Positions 39,820 to 51,800 of a DNA stretch of 64,000 bases are shown here, one piece after another (the stretch's first letter is position 1; each line of letters begins with the position of its first letter). A model generated the notes under the pieces. The model saw nothing but the letters and a program-made list of their open reading frames with translations. It had not been told where the DNA came from and ran no database searches. This DNA comes from Chromobotia macracanthus (taxonomy: Eukaryota; Chordata; Actinopteri; Cypriniformes; Botiidae), in NCBI GenBank assembly GCA_036877525.1, contig JAZGTH010000073.1, positions 868,001 through 932,000 of the forward strand, written 5' to 3'. The position numbers and the translations under genes are program-made.

Positions 39820-42800
39820 CTCTGTCTTTAACCCCTATCTTTCTCTGTCTCTCTCTCCTCTACCCACACTGATCCTTTGTTACTACTCCCTCACTGGCAC
39901 AGCAAAGAGTATCTGCCCAGCTTCAACCCCATAGCTCTGAAGGACACTGCACTTTCCACCAACAAGCCCATTGAGGTGAAGGGGCCTGGAGGCAAGGCCA
40001 CCATCATCCATGCCCAGTACAACACTCCCATCAGCATGTACTCCCAGGATGCTATCATGGATGCCATCGCTGGTCAGTCCCAGGCCAGAGGTAGCGATCT
40101 ACCCGGGTAAGACCTCCTGCACCTAAATGTGTCTTCTCCCATAACCTGCATGAAATGCCTATCAAACAGCCATGCTTAGCTGGGCCAGTGCTATCTGCTA
40201 AACGCTAAGGAGCCTTAAGACTTCCCAAGGATGTCTGATCAAAGTCTCAATATTGTCTGATTTGTGGTCCGGTAGTGATTGTATAACATTGGGTATATTG
40301 AGTACTTGTACTCTGATTACATACAGAGAATAGAGAAAGCCAGAAGCTTCTCAAACTCCTTATTGTTGGTATATGTTGTGTTTGGTTTCTGTAAAGCTAG
40401 CTGGTTAGAATGGTTAAATGACATGAATGCTCAGTTTTGGACCATTGGGTATGGGTTTGTGGACTGCAAGCATTGTATGTACTGTGTATTTAATAGGAGC
40501 AAGTTTTATTTACAATCATCATATTTCCAAGCTTGTCGCTGTCACTCGTTAGGGTGGTTGGTTTATAATGGAAATGAGAGAGGCCACACAATGCTTTAAG
40601 TACCGCTACTCTCATTGAACTAATTTTCCCTCTCTTACTCCATTCCCAATCGGCTATTCATCTATCCATCACATTGTCCATCCTATACCCTGCCCCCTCC
40701 CTACTGTGTCCATCCATTGCCCTGCATCATAATGGTCCTGTACACCAGCAGTGAAGCGCTTACTGAATCTTCCCTATCGTAAGTAGCCTCCAGACTATGT
40801 GTTTGATGTAAGCACTCTCTTCAACTTTGTTGCCCTCCTTCTGTGTTTGCCTCCTTTGCATTGCATGTCTGTTCACCATCATTAATGCCTTCTTTCTTTA
40901 ACTCCATTATCTAATATGATCTGTGTTCCTCAATGGTTCTGACGTTCAACAATTCACCTGGTGGTGTTCATGAACAGAAAGTGTTTCATACTTAAGTTAT
41001 ATTCAGAATGTCTGGACTTTGTCTCTATGTAGCCAAGTGCAATGATTCATCACACACTACTCCATGTATTCAAACTGAAAAATCTTCAATTTGCCTGGTT
41101 TTTAACCCTTAATATTCCTCTGCAACATGCGAACCAGTCCACACTTAATCTTGCTGTTTGTTGACAGCTGTGTTAGGTGATTGTCTTGATGTCAACTTGA
41201 TAGGTTTGTTGAAATTTAAAAAGGTGAGGTTTACAGAATGAAGGTCTTCTAATGTGGAAACTGAAACTGTTCCCTCAGTGATTTGAGTTTTAGATGTCTG
41301 GAAGCTGATTTCTGAATGCTACACTCTGCCATTCTTCTGGATAAGACATATAGACTAGATATGTGTTTAAAATATGCTCTCTTGTAGATACTGCAGCAAG
41401 CTTCTGCTCAAAATGCCCATGCTTCTATGCTGTTTGTATGTAGCATACAGTATGTATGAAAGTATGTCCATATTGATAAATTAATATTAACTGATAGCGG
41501 TTATGCAGTGGACTATAAAGGAGTCATAATGACAGTAAATTAGTCAGAATGGGGAAAATTGCATCCCTAAAAATGTCTTGAACCTAAAAATTTTACAGTA
41601 AAAATTACTTTTAATTGCATTTAATGCTGTTACACATCAAACCCCTTTAGATGATGTTCCCAGTCATGCTCATAAAGGAATTATGTGTTTGACAAGTGCG
41701 GCTTTTCTGTGGTTGCAGTAATCTGCTAGTTAAAGACCGTGTTATAGACAGTGCTTCCCCAGTGTATCAGGCCGTCATCCCCAGTGAGATCAATGAAATG
41801 GGGCCCGCTGATTGGGCCCGCAGAGCCGCCCAGCTGCAGTCCAAGTCCTTCCGCGTCCTCGCCCACATCACTGGAACTGAATACAGTGAGTCCACCTGCT
41901 ATATGTTCTGCATTGATTAAAGGAATAATTCACAAAATCTGAATAATTTACTAACCCTCATGTTTCAAAGCCAGAACATTCTTTTAAAGTGTATGAAGGT
42001 GATAGCAGAATATTTTAATGGTTCATTATTCTTATATATTTACTAAGATGCATGACGACATCTTAATCTGAAATGGAAATAGGCACATGCATGCTTTGGT
42101 TACTTTTGTCAGTTTCTTTTGTTTTGATGTAGAGTTTGATTTATGATTTATTTATAAAAAATAGCATAAAAAATAGCATAAAAATAGCTCTTACATTTTG
42201 TTTCCTCCTCTTTTCTGTTCTTCTCTACAGTGCAAGACCCTGATGAGGAAGCTCTGAGAAGATCAAGGTAGGCATCTAGCAGCAGCATCTGGTGGCCACA
42301 TATTTAAGCTGTGCTGAAAGCCGCCCTCTGTTAAAACACCAAAGGCTGATCAATAAACTAAAATTTCACCCAGACAAATGCCCGTAGTCCCACCCCTCTC
42401 TCTCTGTGCTGAACATGACAGATTTGCAGCTTTGATGTTTTCACATTAATCTTTAGTAGAGTATAAAAACTACGGTTTAGGTATTGTGTCAAAATCTAGC
42501 TCTGTCGCTCATTTCTTCACACTCTTATTACAATTTAGACAAAATAAGTTGCAAAGTGTGATAAAAAAAATTCTACATTTACATATGTTGGACAGGGAAG
42601 CGAAGGCCATATAACCCATTTCTCCACCCTCTCTTTTCTCTTTCCTTCCCCATTTCTCCTTTATATCTCTCTTGACGTCACAGGGAAAGGTTTGAATCTG
42701 AAGCCAAAGGCCCACGTTTTGCTAAACTGAAAAACTGGCACTGTGGCCTGTCGGCACAAATACTAAATGTGCCTCAATAAGTGCCTTAGGATAGGGAGAG

Positions 42801-45800
42801 TTAGACAGGTGGCACAGACATGATACACAGACAGGCTGCAGTAACAAGAACGTCAAAGCATGTAAGAGAGGAAAAAGCATGAGAAAGCATGAAGATTATT
42901 GTGTTAGAGTTGAGTGCAGACAGTTTGCAGTTTCAGGCTAGTTGCTGAGTTTATGGTAGTTCTAGGAATTGTTCAAGTGAATGTTGCCACCATTTAAGTT
43001 CTTTTCTTGTATCACATTGTTGGCTTACACATTGATGGTTGTTGTGAACACTGTTACATCTGTGCACACCTCTTTCAAATCCGTCAACTAAAATAAATGT
43101 CTGTGACCTAAACAAGTTGAAAGAGTTTTTGGCAGTGAGCTTTGTTAGTGTGTGGGAAGGTACAGGTGTCTCTTCAGCTATCTGCGCACACTTTTGTCCA
43201 ATACTGTTTATATTGTACATGCATCACAGTAGAATTATGTAATTTTTCTAATTGAAACATTAGAAAAATTTAATATTTTCACCACCAAGATGTTTATAGA
43301 ATCCAGTAAGTGACTTGGGTGTGTATACTGTAAATATGGACAAACAAAAAAGCACAGTGTCATCATTTTTAATCATTTAAATCATTTTCACAAAATAAAT
43401 GATGAAATGGTTAAACATAAACTGAGTTTGAAAATGCATTGCACAAAATAGGATGGAATTTTGGGTCAACCATAAACATAAAATGTCATTTGAAAAGTAG
43501 CAAAACTAAGTGATGAAAGCATGAAAAAGTTGTTGTTTTAATATAAACTTCATAACAAAAATAATATCTGTTTATAAAATCAACAAATCAACCTTAAAAA
43601 TAAAGTGTCAGAGGTTGAAGAAACACCCACACCTGGGCTGGAGAGATTTAGGTCTGTTTAGCTTAGATTAACTTTTTCTCTTTGAAATGCTGTCTTTCCT
43701 GAGGTCATCTGCTAGATCAGACCCTTCTGAGACACTGAGATTAAGTTCTTTTTCTGTTAGTTAGCACATTAAGGCTGCTGGCTTTGTATACGATTAAAAC
43801 AATGCTGTGTAATCAGTCCCCTTTCATTCTTGGCCCTGAGTTCACAAAGCAGCTGTTCTGCTTTTCAGATGAGATCATTTGTCCAATGCCCTGCTTTTAT
43901 ACAGACCTAAATAAACGTTTGATACTGTGACAGCAGTTCAGTGATTACACAAAGCTGGATTTGTTAGAATGTTTAGCAAATGTGGAAAGTGTTTGCACAT
44001 GCAGTCAGTTATTCTAAACAGTTAATTCAAGGAATCATGGCTTATCTTATTAAAGCTGATGTGTGAAAGACAGTTAAGCTTTAGCCTGAAGTCTTAAACT
44101 TTGAAATATTTTTATTAATGTTCAGAAACTCAGACTTTCTCTATTTAAGTTTAAAATTGTAGCTAAATATTATACCGCATGGATGTTTAACATGATAAAC
44201 ACGTCACAATAAATACGCCAGTCTGTCAGTCAGTTGACTAACGCAGAGCTAATGCTAGGTTTGTGTTTGTGTATGTCACTGATCTAAACCAGAATACAGG
44301 TTAGACAGGAAAACATCTAACATTTTTAATCCATAATTTGGATTAACTTTATCAAGATTAGGATTTAAGACTTTTTACACACAAGTTACGCATATTTATA
44401 CCTTAATTTGGTTAGGAAGAATAAAAAACATTTAGGTCTGTCGTGGCTGAAGGGAGAGCTCTGTTTCTGGAGGAGTGGAGCAGGCACATGAAGCCATCAG
44501 AACTCCAAGCTGTTGACCATCTATATGTCCTCCTCCAAAAGAGAAATAAATGAGGCCAGATGGAAATCAAGGTCTGTGAGTAGAGAGAGTCAATAACCAG
44601 GACTTTACATAAAGGTAATTCTGCTTGTCTGGTTATCACATAGGGAAATGATTTAGCTCTGCTGTGGGCTGGTTTGTGCAAGATTGTTTTAATGGAGAAG
44701 ATTAATGCCTCTAACAGTGTCTTTCATCATCCTATCTCACACATGATATCCTTTCTTCTGAGCCTCCCACTTGAATGCAATGCATGCTGGGTAGAGCGTG
44801 TGACTGCACCAGAGTGCTTGTGACCCTGGGTGGCTGGCCCCCCTCATTCTTTATCTTTGTCTTATTCATTTAGACTTATGCCTTCATGTACATATGAACA
44901 TGTCATTGCAGAGATGTAGGTTACATAAGTAAGCTCTTTTGGATATTTGCTGTATTTTTCCCCATGTTTGTAATCTGCCACTTTTTATCAGACATGTTTC
45001 AAGTTGACTGAAACAAAACACACTTACATTAGTGCCTTTACTTAATTGTATCTCACTCTAGTATCATTTGAAAATTACTGTAGTTTGTGGGCTGCAGTTA
45101 GAAGATTTAAAATTGTTGGGTTGTTTTACTTGCTTTGCCAGGCATTTAATCTAAATGATCTTTTCTACCTATAATATATCTTTTTCGTTTTGTTTAGTTC
45201 TCTTTTTAAACTTTGAACTTTTTTAAACATTGAAAAATCAAAATTCAACAGAGAACCACTGGTTCATCTTGTCTGTAGTGCTAGTTATGGTGCAAATAAC
45301 TAATATGGTTTTTATTTATCCTGTGTATTTATCTTTTCTAATATGTGTCTATATGTTTATTAATCCTTCAGTGTGTGTTATTTCATTTAACTGTGTTTTA
45401 CATTTTTAACACATTTTATACACTCATCAGAAAAAAGTCTTTTAGAAACTTAAACTAGACCTTATATTTATTGTGTTGGTTTGGTGTTTTTATCCCATTC
45501 TTTATTAAAACGGTTTTCCCTGTCATGTCTAATTGTTTATATAGCACAGCTGCAGTCAAACAGTCATTTCAATAATTGCAGCCCAGTAATATGCTGAATT
45601 GTTTAGTGTAATTAAGAACCTTGTAAATAAAAGCAAATTACATTCTTTAGTGGCTGTTTAGTTTATTTTAGTTTAATTTATTTGCCATTTAACTGCAGCC
45701 TGTGCAAGACTGATAAAGAAAGGCATTTCTTTAGAACTATTATACATGATTAAGAACACACATTTATTTCATAATATTTAAGAATATTAAAATATTAAGT

Positions 45801-48800
45801 GAGGGTTGGAAAGAAAGAAAAGTCAACCTTCATCCTTTAAAACTTTAAATTGACTCTTATGTTTTCTGTTTGCTATTTTTATTATTGCAGAAATATCCCC
45901 TTCTGCCAGACTCTTTCTTTGCTGTTCACTTTTGCATGTACTGTAAAGAGAGAAACAGTGATTGTCTAAATGTAAAGCTGCTTTTTTCATGAGGTTTCGC
46001 ACTAACCCTATTGCTTCAGAGCAAGAACACACTTTCCCTATGTCCAACTGTGTCAAGCACATTATGCCAGCAGATGGCGCTGCAGTATCTTGTCTGAAAT
46101 CACTCTCTACCTGTCTTGACTCTCTTTGCTCGGGTCCTGTTTAGGTTAAAGTTTAGAACACTTGTCAATAACAACCTCCTTCATTTTGAATATGTCTGCT
46201 TTTGTGATTGTAGTTCACACACCGTTCTTTGAATCTGTGCTGAGATTCAAGATTTTGCTAATGTACAAGTATTTGGCAGCATAGCCAGTTTGATAATACA
46301 TGTCAGGACAATATGACTCTCGACTCTGTGTGTGTGTGTGTGTAAAGGTTAGACTATGTTTGTGATCTATATTTTGTATAGCTCTATATAAACTGTATTT
46401 GTCAACTATATTTTGACAATTACCTCATGAACAGTGAAACATGTTGAAAATTGACATGTACATATATTTTAGGTTTAAGACTTATAAATAAATCTGATTT
46501 TACTTTGAATTTAAAAGCCTGAACAGGTTTATGGGTTAGGTTTAGGGGTGGGGGATATAAAATATCCTTAGCTTTGTATGAAATCGATGAAAGTCTATGA
46601 GGTTCTTTAAAAATACAGTGAAACAAACCTGTTTGTTTGATGTGTAAAATAAAACAGTGGTGAGCTGTTTTTTTTACTTTATAGGTTTTTTAATTGTTTT
46701 TAGATTTTAGATTAGTCTTTTACAGCTTGCTATAAATGCTTATCTGTGTTTGCTTTCTGTCAGCACCCACCTTTCTCAAAGCCGTTCCATCAATATAAAT
46801 GCTCTGCTCACGTCACACACTTCAAACTCAAAAAGGGATTTAATATGCACACACTTTCACCATAAAAAGTGGTTAAATCTTCATGAAGGCTTTATAAATG
46901 TCTACAAGCAACAGTTCCATTCTCTCTCTTTCTCTGTTCATGTTTAATATGGGCAATATGGGCCACAGAATAACATTAAAATTGAAATGTGTAATTTCTG
47001 CCCCTTTAGCATCACTAAATTACTTACAGTGCTTAAATTTCGATTAAAGTATTTTAACTTCAGCTTTTTTTGTGTTGTGGTGATTACCTCACCTCGTCCC
47101 TGTGGCCTGTTTCAACAAACAAAAGAGATAAAAAGAAAGAGAGAGAGATGGTCAGAAAAGTTTTGTGAAACACATGAAGGGGGTCAGCCATCAGTACACC
47201 ACCAGGCCTGCTGCTGCTAGGTGCTGCCTCTTTTCTCCTCTCCTGCCTGGGCGGCTCCAACACCATGTTTTCCTCATTTATTTGATTATGATTCAATATG
47301 TAAAAGGGATACCAAATTATGTAAATATTTAATCTGTTTGTGAATAATGCACTGGTTTGCTTTGATCATAAAAGAGTAGTATTTAAAACTAATCTCCTGT
47401 TCTCTAACCACAGAATAAAAAGTGTTTAATGGACAGACTAAAAGGGTTTACATAACCCCATAACCCTACTTCATTCTATAATGGTGAGGTCTTGCCAACT
47501 GCAGTTCGTTGTTCCTTATCAAACACATGATAAACTGTAGCCCCCATGTCTGGACTCATCTAATTAATCCTAGAATAGCACTTACAACTGTCTCAGCTGC
47601 GGAGACACCGCCTCATTCAGATTAAAATATAGTCCCTCCTTAAATAGTACTAATAATTTTTAGATTGTAGAGAGGTTGTTTCAGGTGGATCTTGGGCTAA
47701 TAAATAATGAAGAAAGCAATCTTAGTTGATCCTTTAACCTGCACCCTTGATGGACATCCCTGCATTGGGCTCAGAAATGTTGAGGTTTTCTATATGCATG
47801 AGAATGAGGCAGCTGCTTTGTAGAGTGTGAACTACAAAATGTAAAACCACCTAAAACATGGCTGTGTGTATATTTATGACTTTGGGCTGACATCAGTTTC
47901 TGACATCAGTGCAACCTAACCTTGTATCTAGTACTCCTGCTGAGCATGCTCCAGTGTCCACCAGCCTTGCGCCTGTCTGTCTGCCTACTATCTCTGCTTC
48001 GCCCAATGAGCTCCATTTGGAGCCACAGATAGCCAATCAGGTGCCTGAGCCTGATACTGAACAGATTCCTGAGCAAACCCCTGTGGACAGGTAAATTTGA
48101 ATGCTTGTGTGTTTTCTTGGTTTTTCTATTCCCCCAGTATGCAAACATGCAGTGCATCAATTTGTGATCTTTTGCTTTACATTGAATTGATATTTAAATA
48201 ATCTGAAGTTGTTGTTTCTATGGTTTGTATATTTGAGTTTACTCATTACTGTTTTAATTTCTTTAGAAATCAGTCACAGGTCATCATTTTGGCTATGTGT
48301 AGCAACATTAGTGGACAGGTTTTTGCTAGGCAGTCAAAATTATGTGGACACCTCCTTCTAATGAATGGGTTTGGCCAATTCACTAATTTCTGTAAGGATA
48401 CGTCTTACGGTTATTTGTATTGTTTACCTTGAAATTACTGGAATAGCCAAACCTATTCATTAGAAGTGGGTGTTTACATGCTTTTGGCAGTATTGTGATT
48501 TTCAATGTTACTTGTTAACCTCTATTAGTTAAGAGTCACCTGATCAAGATGTTAAAGAAATGTAACTATTAGGATGATATTACATTCTAACATACTTAAC
48601 CATTTGAGAGATAGTAGGACATGAAAGTGATGTGAACAAAGAGCCTCCAGTGATCACTGGAGACCAACCATAGCAAGTCCACATAATCAATAACTGTAAT
48701 GTTCTAACATGGTTAGTTTTGACTTAACCTTGTTACAGCTGCTGCTTCTAGGGCTACTGCTTAAGATTGTTGCATTCAGATTGGAGTGAAAATCATCTTC

Positions 48801-51800
48801 CAAGATATCCATATAATGTCATGTAATTATTAAAAGCTATAGCCATATTTCTTGTTCATTCTGACCAGGGCTGCATTTCTCTAAAGCATCATAAGCCTAG
48901 GTTTATTGTAGAACAATTGCCTTCAAGAGTCTCTACGATCAGCTTAGCTCACAATGCTTTTAAGAAACGCAGCCCAGATCTTTACTACAGGAGATGATTG
49001 AGTCACACAGCAGTCATTTAAACTATTCATGTTTAGCCTTCATAATAGTTCTGTCAGACTCCTGAAAATCCTGTAATACATAGATCACATGTCAAATTAG
49101 ACCATATTTTATTAGCTACAGGAACAATTTATACCTTGAAATACAGCAGTTGTTGTGGAACCAGAACAATATTTGGACTCCTAAGCCACAATTAATGCAC
49201 ATATATTATTGTTCTTTATGGCTGTCTAATGCAATTACATTTATACATTTTTCATACACATATGGCTTTAAATGTCCAAATATTTTCAGGGGCTACTGTA
49301 TTTGTTTAATCTTTACCTGTGTGTTTTTTGGATACTGTTTTATTTGTGTCTGCATGTCTATATGATTAAATTATTTATGGTCTGTTTGTTGTCACGATCA
49401 CTCATACTGTACATTTGTATAATGATCTTTAGATGTGTCTCTAATTAATTTCAGGCAAGACAAGAGCACATCACAAATCTGACCAATTCTTTAAAGACTT
49501 AGTGCATACTCTCACTCATTACTGATAATTAAATAAATATTCCAATACATTTCTAAATATTTGGCAGTCATGCAGATATGAGTGTGCATGGTAGCTCTCC
49601 GGCTCAATCTGAGCATGATACATTTGACTGTGTTTTTTGTCTGTTACATTGTAGCTTCGGCTTGCAGACTTCTAGTGGTTACACATCCCAGTACAAAACC
49701 TCATTCTCCAGGTACAGCTGTGGTCCTGCTCTATTGGCAATCAACAAGTGTGTTTTATTTCTTCCTGTGTTTATCATAAGGGAGGAAAAAAACTCTGTTA
49801 TTACACATTTGATTTTTTTTAGCAAGCTGACCAAAAGAATAATACTTATGCCTTGGTGATTTTTTTAACCTTTTATGTTATAACCATTAGATTGTACCTT
49901 GTTCTTTAGATATGTTTTTGTTTATATGCATGGAAAGGAAATGTGTAACCTGGACATTTTGCTCAAAACTGTTGCAGTGGAGGCTTTCTATTCTAACATA
50001 ATGTTTTGATTTTGTGCTACTTTTTCTCACTCTCTGTGAGTTGCTGCTCTGTTAAAGCAACACTAAGTTTTGCATACAAAATTGTGATCAAGATAACAAA
50101 CAGCAGGTGAGACAACATCAAACCACAGTATAAGATCAGACATTCTTGAGAAATATTTACAGTATCACAAGACTGAATGGTCTTTTAAACTTATGTAGTT
50201 CATAATGTTTTCAAATCTCTAGTTTTTACTGTATATTTAACATTTTCAGGCTTTTACAGATTTTTATATTTAATGTTATTTGAAATAAAAAGATGTGAGG
50301 TGAAATAGTTTCTCTGCTCTGTTAGTTTGGCATTTGAATTGAAATATTCCACAGTTTCTGGTTTGTTCTTCTGCAGTTCTTATGCCCAGCCTCCACCTAT
50401 GCAGCAGGCACCACCCATGCAGCAGCCACTACCCATGCAGCACAGCTCCATCCAGATCCCTGTAGGTCCACCTCCACCTAAAGTGGTCAGCACTGCCACC
50501 ATTGTACCCACAGCCTACCCTACTGCCCCAGGTAGTCATTGTACATATTGTGTGTTAAATTCAGTGTATGTGTATATTCATCTTAGGTAGTGAGCAACAA
50601 GGTATGAACATGCTTGTTGCTAATTGATTTGTATCTTTCAGCACCTGCTCCAACAATGTTTCACACACCTGCTCCACCTGCACCAGCTTCAGCCCCTCCT
50701 TCCAACAGGCCTCCTTGGGTTACTGATGATAGTTTTGTACATAAATTTGACCCTAGCAAAACCACCACCACAAGTGTCAAGGTGCAGCCCCTTCCCCAGG
50801 CTGCCCCACCCCCACCACCTTACATCCCCAACCCCATCCCTCCTCCCGCCCCAGCTCCTGCTGCACCAAGCCCTGCATTCAGCCCCGCCCCATTCCCACC
50901 TGTGGCCCGTGGAGTTGCTCAAAGAGCAGAGCGGTTTGCAGCCAGCAGCAGAACACCTCTGTGTGCATCCTGCAACAGCATCATCAGGTGTGATTACATT
51001 TACAAAATACCTGAACTTTGCAAAAACTGTCCGTGTATGTCCTCTTGTGATATATTTGCCATGACTGTCATAAATCATTTTGTCCCCTGGTAGCACCAAA
51101 CAGAAGAAAAAAGTTTTAAAATCTTCATTCCACTAGTTGGAAAAAGTAGTGTGACCTCAAACTCACACAGAGTCAGTATTGCTATGCTGTGCCTAGCTGG
51201 GCCACTAAAGAAAATGTTCAAAAGCAGAAACAGTACAACAGAAATTATGTGCTTTACCTTTAGATCATGTTCTTGGAATATGACAAAATGAGTTTTATGA
51301 CTTTGTCATTTATCAATGACCAAACTGCTTGATGATGCCATATTGTATCTGAACCATCAGGGGACCATTCCTGGTAGCATTGGGTCGTTCTTGGCATCCG
51401 GAGGAGTTCCACTGCCATTACTGCCACACATCTCTGGCTGATGTCAGTTTTGTGGAGGAGCAGAATAACGTTTACTGTGAGAACTGCTATGGAGAGTTCT
51501 TTGCACCTACCTGTGCCCGCTGCAATACTAAGATCATGGGGGTAAGCTGAAGAACTCACTAATATTGCTCTCACAAACTAGACAGTAGACACAATTTACA
51601 GGTTCTGACAGGTAACCCACTCAACATCTGCTCCACAGGAAGTGATGCATGCACTGAGACAGACCTGGCATACCACCTGTTTTGTATGTGCAGCTTGTGG
51701 AAAGCCCTTTGGAAACAGTCTCTTTCATATGGAGGATGGGGAGCCCTATTGTGAGAAAGGTATGAGAACCACTAGTTTTCTATGCTTGTAGGTTTACTGT

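Noticed and set aside
42271..42300. CTCF-like motif on the minus strand after the 37-nt ldb3 exon
   Set aside because: Two mismatches at core positions, clearly weaker than the sites reported.
45962..46144. Possible extra ldb3 exon in the large intron
   Set aside because: Open frame without fitting phase, acceptor or family similarity. The only clear signal there is the CTCF-type motif.
50689..51099. 136-codon minus-strand frame over the ldb3 linker exon
   Set aside because: It is the shadow of the Pro/Ala-rich coding exon on the + strand, whose frame joins the LIM domains in phase.
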